64,000 nucleotides of DNA from DATKSG01 sp035531775 (lineage in GTDB: Bacteria > Actinomycetota > Acidimicrobiia > Acidimicrobiales > UBA8190). The stretch is taken from positions 1-64,000 of the forward strand of contig DATKSG010000032.1 of NCBI GenBank assembly GCA_035531775.1, in the 5' to 3' direction. How positions within the stretch are numbered: position 1 is the first letter of the stretch; each line of letters starts with the position of its first letter. Positions 40,088 to 50,111 of the stretch are shown in pieces. Below the pieces are notes generated by a model. The model was not told the DNA's origin, did not search any database, and saw only the letters and a program-made list of their open reading frames with translations. The translations under genes were made by a program, and so were the position numbers.

Positions 40088-41311
40088 TCAGGCCCCGGCG
40101 GCGTCGAGCGCCTGCTCGACATGGTCGAGGAGGCGGGCCGTGCAACCGGCCAGCTCCACCACGGGGGCGATGTCGTCGACGATGCGACCGGCCAGCGCGG
40201 CGAAGGCGTCAGCCAGCTCCCCCTGGCCCAACGCCACCGGACGACCCTGGTCGCCGGCCTGGGACATGTCGGGATGCAGCGGCACGGTACCCACCAACGG
40301 GGCGCCCACATCGGCGGCCAGCCGCGCCCCGCCGCCTTCGCCGAACAAGGCGTAGGTGGAGCCGTGCTCGCAGGTGAAAGGGCCCATGTTCTCCACCACG
40401 CCGGCCACCCGCAGGTGGCCCTTGCGGGCCATGTCGGCCGCCCGGGCCGCCACTTTCTGCGCGGCCAGCGGGGGGGTGGTGACGACCAGTACCTCGGTGC
40501 GCGGAAGCATCCGGGCCAGGCCCATCTGGATGTCCCCGGTGCCGGGGGGCATGTCGATGAGCAGATAGTCGACATGTCCCCAGCGCACGTCCTCGAGGAA
40601 CTGCTGCACGGCGCGGTTCAAGATCAGGCCGCGCCACATGATGGCGGTGTCCTCGTCGGCCAGGAACCCCATCGACACCACCTTGAGCATCCCGTCGCCG
40701 ATGGGCCGCTCGAGGGGGACGATCTTCTTGGCCTCGGCTCGCAGCTCGCCCTGCATGCCGAGCAGGCGCGGCACCGAGAAACCCCAGATGTCGGCGTCGA
40801 GCAGGCCCACTGTCAGCCCCCGCCGAGCCAGGGCCACGGCCAGGTTGACCGTGACCGACGACTTGCCCACGCCGCCCTTGCCCGACGACACGGCCAAGAC
40901 CCGGCACGACGCCGGCAGGTCGGTCACGATGGCCCGGTCGTCCTGGGCCCTGCGCCGGGCCCGGTCCATGAGGGCCGATCGCTCCGAGGGGCTCATCTCT
41001 CCCATGGTCACCACGACCTCGTGGACGCCGGGCACCGCTCCCACGCGGCCCTCCACGTCGGCGCGCAGCTGGGATCGCAGCGGGCAGCCGGCCACCGTCA
41101 GGGCCACCTCGACCTCGACACGGCCCCCGGGGTGGACGGCCACGGCCCGCACCATCCCGAGGTCCACGATGTCGGCGCCCAATTCTGGGTCGATCACCCC
41201 GGTCAACGCCGCTCGCACGGACTGCTCGTCTGGCGCCTCGTCTGGCGCCTCATCTGGCGCCTCGCCGGGCGCCGGAGCAGGAACTTCCACGTCGCCGGGC
41301 ACATCCGGCAT
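40088..41311 (-). CDS. mrp: Mrp/ApbC-type Fe-S cluster carrier ATPase
   Basis: 407 residues. An acidic Pro/Glu tail with three EAPD repeats leads to a MIP18/DUF59 domain (about 30-110: SVRAALTGVIDPELGADIVD) and the Mrp P-loop AVSSGKGGVGKSSVTVNLA, DADIWGFSVPRLLG and LLIDMPPGTGD. Where many Mrp proteins have CxxC, this one reads ENMGPFTCEHGS with a single Cys. It carries or inserts Fe-S clusters with ATP. It is head to head with the A-type Fe-S carrier gene. Confidence 0.93.
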   Translation of the reverse strand: MPDVPGDVEVPAPAPGEAPDEAPDEAPDEQSVRAALTGVIDPELGADIVDLGMVRAVAVHPGGRVEVEVALTVAGCPLRSQLRADVEGRVGAVPGVHEVVVTMGEMSPSERSALMDRARRRAQDDRAIVTDLPASCRVLAVSSGKGGVGKSSVTVNLAVALARRGLTVGLLDADIWGFSVPRLLGMQGELRAEAKKIVPLERPIGDGMLKVVSMGFLADEDTAIMWRGLILNRAVQQFLEDVRWGHVDYLLIDMPPGTGDIQMGLARMLPRTEVLVVTTPPLAAQKVAARAADMARKGHLRVAGVVENMGPFTCEHGSTYALFGEGGGARLAADVGAPLVGTVPLHPDMSQAGDQGRPVALGQGELADAFAALAGRIVDDIAPVVELAGCTARLLDHVEQALDAAGA

Positions 41312-41424
41312 GCTAATGGCGGTCCGCTATCGGACAGCCCTCGGGTAGGATCAGGGTCAGAAGGCGGTGGCCCAGAGCGGGCACTCCACCACCTGTAGGT
41401 CGAGCTCCCGGAGGGCAAGCAGTC

Positions 41425-41787
41425 GTGACGACGATGTCAACGGTCACCATCGGCAAGAAGCCCAGCCCCATTACGCTGAGCGATGAAGCCACCGCCAAGG
41501 TCACGGACCTCCTGGCGCAGGAGGGCAACGACGCCCTGGCCCTGCGCGTGGCGGTGCGGCCGGGGGGCTGCTCGGGCTACAGCTACGAAATGTTCTTCGA
41601 CTCCGAGATCGCCGCCGACGACGTCCTGCGTGACCACGGTGGGGTGAAGGTCGTGGTGGACCCGGCCAGCGCCGAGCTGCTCAAGGGGTCGGTCCTGGAG
41701 TACTCCGACGGCCTGCAAGGTGCGGGGTTCCACATCTCGAACCCCAACGCCACGCGCACCTGCGGCTGCGGCTCCTCGTTCAGCTGA
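41425..41787 (+). CDS. A-type Fe-S carrier (IscA/ErpA family)
   Basis: 120 residues from GTG 41425 (GGAGG at 41410-41414). Three conserved Cys: C49 in RPGGCSGYSYEM and C113, C115 in RTCGCGSSFS. The fold core TLSDEATAKVTDLLAQE and GFHISNPNAT is complete. Receives or delivers [2Fe-2S]/[4Fe-4S] clusters. Position beside Mrp suggests one Fe-S assembly unit; the next gene encodes a 2Fe-2S protein. Confidence 0.93.
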   Translation: MTTMSTVTIGKKPSPITLSDEATAKVTDLLAQEGNDALALRVAVRPGGCSGYSYEMFFDSEIAADDVLRDHGGVKVVVDPASAELLKGSVLEYSDGLQGAGFHISNPNATRTCGCGSSFS

Positions 41788-41819
41788 TCGGCACCCCGCC
41801 ACGGGCGGCGCCGGCCCCG

Positions 41820-43430
41820 GTGCTGCAGTTCACCGTCGACGGCCAGCAAGTCGAGGTCCCCGACGACGGCTCGTCGCTGCTCGAAGTGCTGCGCGACCGC
41901 CTGGGGTTGCGCTCGGCCAAGGACGGGTGCAGTCCCCAGGGCCAGTGCGGCTGCTGCACGGTGTGGATCGACGGCCATCCCCGCGTGGCCTGTGTCACCC
42001 CGTGTCGGCGGGTGGCCGGGCGCAGCGTGACCACGATCGACGGCCTCGACCACGAGCGGCGCGACCGCTGGGCCCGGGCCTTCACCGACGCCGGCGCCAG
42101 CCAGTGCGGGTTTTGCACCCCGGGCATCGTGATGCGCCTGGCCGCCTCGGAGATGAAGGCCGAAGCCGCAGGTGGCGCTCCCCCCGACGAAGCGGCCCTG
42201 TCCATGGCCCTGGCCGCCCACCTGTGCCGGTGCACCGGCTGGCGCTCGATCTTCGACGCGGCGGCGTCCGCCATGGGAGCCGGGGCGGCCGGTCAGCGCG
42301 CCCCGAGGGACCTCGAGGCCGCGGCGCGCCGCGCTGCGCTCGAGGGTGGCACGCCGCAACAGGTGGGAGAGGCCGTGGCCCTCGGCCGAGGCGGCTTCGC
42401 CGACGACGAGGCGCCCCTCGACGCCCTGGTAGCCGTGCCCGACGCCATCGGCGGCTGGGCCGTGGCCGACACCCTGCACGAGGCGCGCGCCGCCGCCGGC
42501 AAGGTCCAAGGACGCCGCTCGACGGTTGCCCTACGTCACCCGCTCGAGCTGCCACCAGGTTCCTTCGAGCTGACCCTGCGCACCACGTTCGTGGAGCCGG
42601 CCTATCTGGAGCCCGACGCCTCGTGGTGTGTCCCGGGCGGCGAGCCGGCCGGGCCGCTGGCCAACGGCGGGGCCTTCGGGGGGAAGCAGACGTCGGTGGT
42701 GGGCGTCACCGCCCGGCGGCTGGCCGACCACCACGGCCGCCCGGTGCGGGTGGTGATGGCCCGCGAGGACGTAGTGCGTCTCGGGCCCAAGCGGCCGCCC
42801 ATCGCCGCCGGCGTGCGCGGCGACGGCACCGGGGTGCTGCGGGTGGCCCGGACACCGCGGTCGGGCGACCTCGGCGCCTGGCGCCGGGCCGTGGCGGCGG
42901 CGGCCCCGGGCTTCACGGTGGAGGAGGTGGAGGTGGCCGGGCCGCCGGTGTCGGCCGACATCCGGACGGCGGGCTGGGCCGAGGCCACCGTGCTCCTGGC
43001 CGCCCTCGAGGCCCGGTCCTCGGGCCGGGTCGGCCCCGGGTCCGAGGTGACGGTGATGTCCGCCGAGGGCGGGCGGGCAGCGGCCTCGGTGGCCGGCGAC
43101 GGATCGGTGTCGGTGTCGGTGGCCGGAGGCGAGGTCCTCGACGAGGTGGTGCTGCGCTCCTATGTCCTCGGGGCCGTGCACCAGGCGCTCGGTTGGGTCC
43201 GGCGCGAAGCGCTGTCCGTGGACGAGGAGGGCCAGGTGCTCGACCTCACCATCCGGTCCTTCGGCGTCATCTCAGCCCGTGATATGCCGCCGGTGGAGGT
43301 CGAGGTGGACCATGCTGGTGGCCCACCGGTGCGCGTGGGCGACGCCGTGTTCGCTGCCGTGGCGACCGCTGCGTGGCTGGCGTCAGGCCTGGGCCCGGCG
43401 TGGCCGGTCGAGCGAGGAGGTCCGAGATGA
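41820..43430 (+). CDS. Condensed xanthine-dehydrogenase-like protein: 2Fe-2S domains fused to fragments of a molybdenum subunit
   Basis: 536 residues from GTG 41820. Residues 1-75 are a plant-type ferredoxin (KDGCSPQGQCGCCTVW, C58). Residues 80-160 are the second 2Fe-2S domain (QCGFCTPGIVM and LCRCTGW). After that come only short pieces recalling the molybdopterin subunit: GEAVALGRGGFADD, an FVEPAYLEPDASW segment, NGGAFGGKQTSVVG and a C-terminal ALGWVRREALSVDEEGQVL block. Full enzymes have over 700 residues there, so most of the cofactor pocket is missing; there is no FAD subunit. Either a degraded enzyme kept for its Fe-S part or a new minimal form. Overlaps ridA by 4 bases. Confidence 0.75.
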   Translation: MLQFTVDGQQVEVPDDGSSLLEVLRDRLGLRSAKDGCSPQGQCGCCTVWIDGHPRVACVTPCRRVAGRSVTTIDGLDHERRDRWARAFTDAGASQCGFCTPGIVMRLAASEMKAEAAGGAPPDEAALSMALAAHLCRCTGWRSIFDAAASAMGAGAAGQRAPRDLEAAARRAALEGGTPQQVGEAVALGRGGFADDEAPLDALVAVPDAIGGWAVADTLHEARAAAGKVQGRRSTVALRHPLELPPGSFELTLRTTFVEPAYLEPDASWCVPGGEPAGPLANGGAFGGKQTSVVGVTARRLADHHGRPVRVVMAREDVVRLGPKRPPIAAGVRGDGTGVLRVARTPRSGDLGAWRRAVAAAAPGFTVEEVEVAGPPVSADIRTAGWAEATVLLAALEARSSGRVGPGSEVTVMSAEGGRAAASVAGDGSVSVSVAGGEVLDEVVLRSYVLGAVHQALGWVRREALSVDEEGQVLDLTIRSFGVISARDMPPVEVEVDHAGGPPVRVGDAVFAAVATAAWLASGLGPAWPVERGGPR

Positions 43431-43786
43431 GCACCCCGGTCGGCCCCTACACGCCGGCGTTGCGAGTGGGTCCGTGGTTGGTGTGCTCGGGCCAGATCGG
43501 CGCCCAGCACGGGCCCGATGGACTTGTGCTCCTCGACGGCCTCGAGGCCCAGACCAGGCAGGCCATGGCCAACGTGGGCGAGTTGCTGGCCGGCCGGGGC
43601 CTGGCCTGGGGCAACGTGGTGAAGACGACCGTCTTCCTGGCCGACATCGCCGACTACGGCGCCTTCAACACCCTGTACATGGAGCTGCTCGGCACCCACC
43701 GCCCGGCCCGGTCGCTCGTGGCCGTGGCCGGCCTACCCCTCGGGGCGTTGGTCGAGATCGAAGCCTGGGCCTACGCCGAGGGCTGA
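43427..43786 (+). CDS. RidA/YjgF-family protein
   Basis: 119 residues from ATG 43427, placed in the upstream stop (ATGA). Typical core: VGPYTPALRVGPWLVCSGQIG, then RQAMANVGELLAGRGLAWGN and PARSLVAVAGLPLGALVEIE, with the Arg of PARS as the imine-binding residue. RidA proteins hydrolyse reactive enamine/imine intermediates such as 2-aminoacrylate. Coupled to the xanthine-dehydrogenase-like gene, which may generate such compounds; this is an inference. Confidence 0.9.
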   Translation: MSTPVGPYTPALRVGPWLVCSGQIGAQHGPDGLVLLDGLEAQTRQAMANVGELLAGRGLAWGNVVKTTVFLADIADYGAFNTLYMELLGTHRPARSLVAVAGLPLGALVEIEAWAYAEG

Positions 43787-43788
43787 GA

Positions 43789-44469
43789 TCAGGGCACCCA
43801 TGTGCTTTGACCGAAGCGGTAACCGACCGAGCGCACCGTCTCGATCAGGTGCGCGTGCTCCTCGCCCAACTTGGCCCGCAGCCGCCGGACGTGGACGTCC
43901 ACGGTCCTCGCCCCGCCGTAGTACTCGTATCCCCATACCCGGCTGAGCAGCGTCTCGCGGGTGAAGACCTTGCCCGGCCGGGCGGCGAGGAATCGCAGCA
44001 GCTCGTACTCCATGTAGGTGAGGTCCAGAGCCCGCCCGGCCACCGCCGCCTGGTAGGTCTCCAGGTTGAGCACGAGCGGGCCGTTCTCGATCAGCTCGGG
44101 GCGAAGCCCCCGGCCGGTGCGCCAGAACAGATGTGCCAGGCGCGCCGCGATCTCGTCGGCGCGGGCCGGTAAGACCACGAAGTCGTCGAAGTGGTCCTCG
44201 CGCAGCTGCAGTTCCGCCACCTGGATGGCCGACACCGTGAGCAGCAGCGGCCGCAGCGGAACCTCGCGGGCGCGCACCAGCCGGCAAAGAGCGAATGCCC
44301 CCTGTGAGTCACGCTCGGCGCACACCACGGCACCGGCCCAGCCGTCCTCGGGCTCGTCGGACTCGGCGTGTTCGGGCCGCGCCACCGCCTTCCAGGGGTA
44401 GCCGGCGCGCTCGAGGACCAGGGCGATCTCGGGCGGGAAGGGGTCAGGGAAGCACAAAAGCGGCTCCAT
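43789..44469 (-). CDS. glnR: GlnR-like OmpR-family transcription regulator
   Basis: 226 residues. The C-terminal winged helix LDLTYMEYELLRFLAARPGK, then VFTRETLLSRVWGYEYYGGA and RTVDVHVRRLRAKLG, closely follows GlnR of streptomycetes and mycobacteria. The receiver half lacks a phospho-acceptor Asp; the region reads AGAVVCAERDSQGAFALC. GlnR is an atypical regulator that acts without phosphorylation and controls nitrogen genes. Two glutamine synthetase genes follow it. Convergent with ridA (2 bases between). Confidence 0.82.
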   Translation of the reverse strand: MEPLLCFPDPFPPEIALVLERAGYPWKAVARPEHAESDEPEDGWAGAVVCAERDSQGAFALCRLVRAREVPLRPLLLTVSAIQVAELQLREDHFDDFVVLPARADEIAARLAHLFWRTGRGLRPELIENGPLVLNLETYQAAVAGRALDLTYMEYELLRFLAARPGKVFTRETLLSRVWGYEYYGGARTVDVHVRRLRAKLGEEHAHLIETVRSVGYRFGQSTWVP

Positions 44470-44508
44470 GGTGCCCTGCTCGCCTCCTCGTCTCGTCGGT
44501 GCCGTCGC

Positions 44509-45843
44509 CTACAGAAGCGGCAGGTAGCGGTCGAGCTCGAACTGGCTGATGTGGGTCTTGTAGGCGGACCACTCGGCCCGCTTGTTGCGGATGAACCATT
44601 CGAAGACGTGCTCGCCCAGGGTCTCGGCCACCAGCTCGGAGCGCTCCATCTCCCCGATGGCCTCGTGCAGGCTGCCCGGCAGGGTGCGGATGCCGTCGGC
44701 GGCCAGCTCTTCGGGGGTCATGGCGTAGAGGTTGGCCGCCGCTTCGCGCGGCAGCTCGTAGCCCTGTTCGATTCCCCTCAACCCGGCGGCCAGGATGACG
44801 GCGAAGGCCAGATAGGGGTTGGCGGCCGAGTCGGGAGCCCGGTACTCCACTCGGGTCGATTCCACCTTGTTGCGCTTCACCACCGGCACCCGAACGAGCG
44901 CCGAGCGGTTGTTGCGGGCCCACGACACGTGCACCGGCGCCTCGTACCCTGTGACCAGGCGCTTGTAGGAGTTCACCCACTGATTGGTGACGGCCGCGAT
45001 CTCAGGCGCGTGGCGCAGGAGCCCGGCCACGAACTGCTTGGCCACCACCGACAGGCTGTAGGGGTCGTCGGCGTCGTAGAAGGCGTTGGTGTCGCCCTCG
45101 AAGAGCGACAGATGCGTGTGCATCCCCGAGCCCTGCACCCCGGCCAACGGTTTGGGCATGAAGCTGGCATGGGCGCCCGAGCGCCGGGCCGTCTCCTTCA
45201 CCACCAGGCGCACCGTCATGACGGTGTCGGCCATGGTGAGGGCGTCGGTGTAGCGGAGGTCGATCTCGTGCTGGCTGGGGGCGTCCTCGTGCTGGGCGTG
45301 CTCCACCGGGATGCCCATATCCTCCAAAGTGAGCACACTTCGCTTGCGCAGGTCGCTGGCCAGGTCGCTGGCCGTGAGCTCGAAGTAGGAGCCGGTGTCG
45401 AGGGTCACCGGCTGGTGCGAAGCGTCGGCGTCGGCGAAGTAGAAGTACTCGATCTCCGGGGCGGCGAAGAAGGTGAAGCCCTGCTCGCGGGCCCGGTCCA
45501 AGGTGCGGCGCAGCACATGGCGTGGGCATCCCTCGAACGGCGTGCCATCGAGGTTGAAGATGTCGCAGAAGACCCGGGCCACGGGGATGTCGTCGGGGTG
45601 CCACGGCAGGAGCTGGAAGGTCTTCGGGTCGGGGCGGGCCAGGACATCGCTCTCCTGGATGCGGCTGAACCCGTCGATGGCCGAGCCGTCGAAGGTCATG
45701 CCCTCCTCCAGGGCGTTCTCGAGTTCGGCCGGGGTGATGCTGAAGGTCTTGGCCGTGCCGAGGACGTCGGTGAACCAGAGCTGGACGAAGCGGATGGCCC
45801 GCTCCTCGACCGTCCTGAGCACGTACTCCTGTTGGCTGCGCAT
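44509..45843 (-). CDS. Glutamine synthetase, type I, 444-residue form
   Basis: 444 residues. Motifs: DGSAIDGFSRIQESD (DGSS loop variant), APEIEYFYF, FMPKPLAGVQGSGMHTHLSL (ATP/Glu site), NSYKRLVTGYEAPVHVSWA and RVEYRAPDSAANPYLAFA. Shorter than the neighbouring synthetase and lacking its ~25-residue insertion, as in the GSI-alpha group (GlnA2-like). A Tyr is present in the loop ANLYAMTPEE, where GSI-beta enzymes are adenylylated. It may synthesise glutamine or a related gamma-glutamyl product. Head to head with glnA; glnR is downstream. Confidence 0.9.
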   Translation of the reverse strand: MRSQQEYVLRTVEERAIRFVQLWFTDVLGTAKTFSITPAELENALEEGMTFDGSAIDGFSRIQESDVLARPDPKTFQLLPWHPDDIPVARVFCDIFNLDGTPFEGCPRHVLRRTLDRAREQGFTFFAAPEIEYFYFADADASHQPVTLDTGSYFELTASDLASDLRKRSVLTLEDMGIPVEHAQHEDAPSQHEIDLRYTDALTMADTVMTVRLVVKETARRSGAHASFMPKPLAGVQGSGMHTHLSLFEGDTNAFYDADDPYSLSVVAKQFVAGLLRHAPEIAAVTNQWVNSYKRLVTGYEAPVHVSWARNNRSALVRVPVVKRNKVESTRVEYRAPDSAANPYLAFAVILAAGLRGIEQGYELPREAAANLYAMTPEELAADGIRTLPGSLHEAIGEMERSELVAETLGEHVFEWFIRNKRAEWSAYKTHISQFELDRYLPLL

Positions 45844-45944
45844 ATCGTCTCCGCTGCCTCCTTCGGTGGCCGTGGCCGGCCGCCCTGGGCCCGATCTGGT
45901 CGGCCCCCCTTAGTGTCGCAGGCCCCCGGCAGCCCTGCGCGCTG

Positions 45945-45961
45945 GTTCACACGCCGTTTAC
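45945..45961. promoter_or_regulatory. Candidate GlnR box between the two glutamine synthetase genes
   Basis: GTTCAC (45945-45950) and GTTTAC (45956-45961) are direct half-sites 11 bases apart, close to the GlnR a/b-box layout (GTnAC with 6 spacer bases, then GnAAC). They are in the 329-bp divergent gap, 102 bases from the minus-strand gene. Nothing else was recognised in this gap apart from ribosome-binding sites. Confidence 0.4.
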
Positions 45962-46172
45962 ACCCCGGCCATGCAGCGGCAATGGCCACGTGCCAGGCTG
46001 TCGCCGGGCAGTCGCCGGAGGCTGGTGCGCGACCTTTGAGGGAGCGGATTTGTGACCGGCCCGCCCACCCACCACCATGGGGCGGCCTGCGCCGCCCGGA
46101 CCGGGGAGCACCCGATGGGGATGGGGGCCGGCAGCAGACGAGTTGGAACCGATAGGACCCTAGGGAGGACCT

Positions 46173-47594
<1,422 letters not shown>

Positions 47595-47921
47595 ACAAAC
47601 GCCGCGTGAAGCTGCCCCTAACGACGGCCCGGGGCTCTGTCCTGGCGAGGCGGCCTGCGGAGAGAAGCTCGACCACGCGAAGGACAAGGTCGAAAAGGTG
47701 GTTGACAAGACCAAGGACGCTCTGCATCGGAAGTAGTCGGCTGACTCCTTGTCACGGGGTCGAGTCTCGGGGACGCCATCTGCGACAGCGTTGTCGTACT
47801 CAACATCATCCGTGCTTTGAACGTCACCGGATGAGATTTATCGGCACCTATAGCCTCTGAATGTGTGCACCTTCAGTGGCCGTAGTACAGAGGGATACGC
47901 ATTTAACGAGGAGGAGGTTCC
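47595..47921 (+). other. Intergenic region with a coiled-coil fragment
   Basis: In one frame, 47659-47736 reads GEKLDHAKDKVEKVVDKTKD ALHRK and stops. It looks like the Lys/Asp-rich end of a CsbD-like or MT0933-type small antitoxin protein, but no start codon fits. The remainder has no recognisable gene. A strong GAGGAGGAGG ribosome-binding site for the next gene lies at its end. Confidence 0.35.
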
Positions 47922-48134
47922 ATGACCGAGCCCACCCAGCCAACACGTCCCAGCGCTGATACTCGCGACGCTGAGCACGCCGAAGCGCAGACCAATCACG
48001 AGTCCGACCGCGCTCCGACATCTCAAGAAGAAGCCGCAGCCGAGGCACAAGAGGTCGACTCCGACGTCGCCGAGCACGAGAAGGAAATGCTCAAGCGCGG
48101 CGCCAACCAGGAGGGCGAGGGCCGCCTCCCATAG
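47922..48134 (+). CDS. Small acidic conserved protein
   Basis: 70 residues, hydrophilic and probably disordered: Thr/Ser/Asp/Glu-rich start, then EVDSDVAEHEKEMLKRGANQ and EGEGRLP. The DxAEHEKEMxxRGAxxxGEGR block is, as far as I recall, common in small actinobacterial proteins without known function. A strong ribosome-binding site (GAGGAGGAGG) supports expression. Confidence 0.7.
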   Translation: MTEPTQPTRPSADTRDAEHAEAQTNHESDRAPTSQEEAAAEAQEVDSDVAEHEKEMLKRGANQEGEGRLP

Positions 48135-48317
48135 CTCAGCCGCTCGCCCCGAACATCAGGCCGAGACCCGCGACCGCAAATACCCGGCCAACAACGTCGT
48201 GAACGCCCACGACAGCGGCGCTCATGGGTGCCGCTGCGATCGCCCTGTTGGCCACCGGAGGTGTCAGCTTCTGATGATGCTTCGAGGAGCGGGCGGCGCC
48301 GACCGGGCGTACCGGCG

Positions 48318-48773
48318 GTGAACCCGATCGAGCGGGTCGCCCGGAGAATCGACGCCGCGCAGCAACGGTTCGGACCTGCGGCGTTGATCTTCAGCGTGAT
48401 GAAAAAGTTCGGCGACGACAACGCTGGCTCCCTCGTCTCCAGCTTCGCCTTCTCCGCCTTCGTGTGCGTGTTTCCGCTCCTGCTGGTGCTTTTAACCGTG
48501 CTCAACATCGTGTTGGCCGGAGATCCGGGCACCCGGAAGGCCTTGCTCAACTCGGCCCTCGGCCAATTTCCGGTGATCGGCAGTCAGTTGGGCCACAACA
48601 TTCACGGATTGCAACGCAGCTCGGTGATCGGCCTGGTAATCGGATTGCTGGGTCTCCTATGGGGATCAGCGGGCCTCGCGCTGTCCGCCGCGCCAGATTC
48701 GACGATCTGGCCCCGCCACCGACTTTCGAAATGGTGGCGGGGTAGAGACGAACCCACTCGGCGAACCCCATAA
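48318..48773 (+). pseudogene. Truncated YihY/UPF0761-family membrane protein
   Basis: From GTG 48318: FGDDNAGSLVSSFAFSAFVC and VFPLLLVLLTVLNIVLAGDP are the family start (YihY, once called RNase BN), with a second membrane segment SVIGLVIGLLGLLWGSAGLAL. Family proteins are about 280-300 residues with six membrane segments. Here the sequence departs from the family at about 48685 and stops at 48773 after a 151-residue frame. The break coincides with two adjacent hairpins, so the 3' half was removed by a rearrangement. Confidence 0.7.
48693..48742. repeat. Two abutting hairpins at the break of the YihY gene
   Basis: CCAGAT/ATCTGG (48693-48698, 48705-48710; 6-base loop) is followed directly by CCCCGCCACC/GGTGGCGGGG (48711-48720, 48733-48742; 12-base loop). 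All arms are perfect. No T-tract follows. They may be the end structure of a mobile unit, a recombination site or a terminator in front of the Fic gene. Confidence 0.6.
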
Positions 48774-48814
48774 ACCTACCAATCCGTGACCATCTTGGTA
48801 TGATTAGGGGTTCT

Positions 48815-49858
48815 ATGAGGAGCTTCCAACACCCCGAGACCCTCGACCCCGTCCCTGGGGACGTCGTTGTGACCCTGCGCCGGAGCGACCGCGCCGCCGG
48901 CGCCGAGGGGCGCTACGCGGACCAATTGCCTCAGCTCCTCGACGCCCTGCGAGAACAAGCCCGTGTCGAGTCCATCACCGCGTCGAGCGCGATCGAAGGG
49001 GTGATCGTCGATGATGCCCGGGTCCCCAAGCTCGTCTCCGGCGCGACAGGGGGGTTCCGCAACTGCAGCGAGGCCGAGTTCGCCGGGTACTCCAGCGCCC
49101 TCGACTACCTGAATCAAAACAACCCAGGGGACCTGAGCGTCGGGCTCGTTCTGCACCTACACCGGCTCCTGTTCTCGTTCACCGAAGGGCGAGGTGGCCA
49201 CTTCAAGACGGACGACAATCTCGTCGTCGACCGCTTGCCCGACGGCTCTCGTGCGGTCCGCTTCGGACCGGTCGGTGCCGCCGAGACTCCGTTCTTCATG
49301 GAAGAGCTCGTTGCCCGGAGCGTCGCTGCTCTCCAGCAAGGCTGGCTGCACCCATTGATCGCCACCGCCGCGTTCGCCCTGGACTTCCTTTGTATCCATC
49401 CCTTCGCAGATGGCAACGGCCGAGTCGCGCGCCTGGCCACGACGTACCTGATGGGCCGAACCGGTTACGGCGTCGGCCGCTACGTCAGCCTGGAGCAGCT
49501 GATCTACGACACGAAGGACGACTACTATGGCGCCCTCGGCGCATCCACGACCGGCTGGTTTGACGACGGGCACCACGATGTCTGGCCGTGGGCTCGTTAC
49601 CTCCTCGGGCGGGTCGGCGACGCATATGGCCGCTTCGAGGAGCGGATTGCCGCCGGCACCTCGGGTGGGACCAAACAGGACCGAGTACGCGACTATGTCC
49701 TGCTCCACGCTCCGGCGACGTTCACCATCGCCGAGATACGTCGAGCCGTGCCCGGCGTGAGCGACAACACGATTCGCATCGTCCTCGGTGAGCTCAAGGA
49801 GCAGGGCAGCATCACCAACGACGGTTCCGGCCGTGGCGCCGCCTGGCGGCGGCTCTGA
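48815..49858 (+). CDS. Fic-family AMP-transferase with inhibitory helix and winged helix
   Basis: 347 residues from ATG 48815. A TATGAT box (48799-48804) ten bases upstream makes ATG 48800 unusable. The N-terminal inhibitory motif is S57-SAI-E61-G62 ((S/T)xxxE(G/N)), and the catalytic loop HPFADGNGRVAR is at 195-206. A C-terminal winged helix (FTIAEIRRAVPGVSDNTIRI VLGEL) could bind DNA or partners. Fic proteins transfer AMP to target hydroxyls; this class carries its own inhibitory helix. No separate antitoxin is adjacent. Located in the probable inserted segment after glnA. Confidence 0.9.
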   Translation: MRSFQHPETLDPVPGDVVVTLRRSDRAAGAEGRYADQLPQLLDALREQARVESITASSAIEGVIVDDARVPKLVSGATGGFRNCSEAEFAGYSSALDYLNQNNPGDLSVGLVLHLHRLLFSFTEGRGGHFKTDDNLVVDRLPDGSRAVRFGPVGAAETPFFMEELVARSVAALQQGWLHPLIATAAFALDFLCIHPFADGNGRVARLATTYLMGRTGYGVGRYVSLEQLIYDTKDDYYGALGASTTGWFDDGHHDVWPWARYLLGRVGDAYGRFEERIAAGTSGGTKQDRVRDYVLLHAPATFTIAEIRRAVPGVSDNTIRIVLGELKEQGSITNDGSGRGAAWRRL

Positions 49859-50056
49859 GATCTGGTGGCAATGCGGGACGATTTGCGACCAGCTGGTTCG
49901 TGCTGTCGAGACAATCGGCCGCCTACTGGATGTAATGCGAACGCCGTCGCTTCGTCGGTCCCGCCGCGTCTAGGTTCGCGTCTAGAACTGGTGCATTCTG
50001 GCGCCTACTGGGCCGCGCTGGCCCGGAGAAACCAACCCTTCTGAGCTGCACTTTTG

Positions 50057-50094
50057 CCGTCTGGAGCCGTCTGGAGCCGTCTGGAGCCGTCTGG
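50057..50094 (+). repeat. 10-bp tandem repeat
   Basis: CCGTCTGGAG is present in three full copies and a partial fourth. It lies in the 360-bp gap (49859-50219) after the Fic gene, which otherwise holds only the glnA 3' copy and a hairpin. Confidence 0.85.
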
Positions 50095-50111
50095 CCGGAA
50101 GCCCCAGAAGC

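Noticed and set aside
41720..43282. Alternative 520-codon plus-strand frame over the xanthine-dehydrogenase-like gene
   Set aside because: It is Arg/Gly/Pro-rich and lacks motifs. The other frame contains both 2Fe-2S domains.
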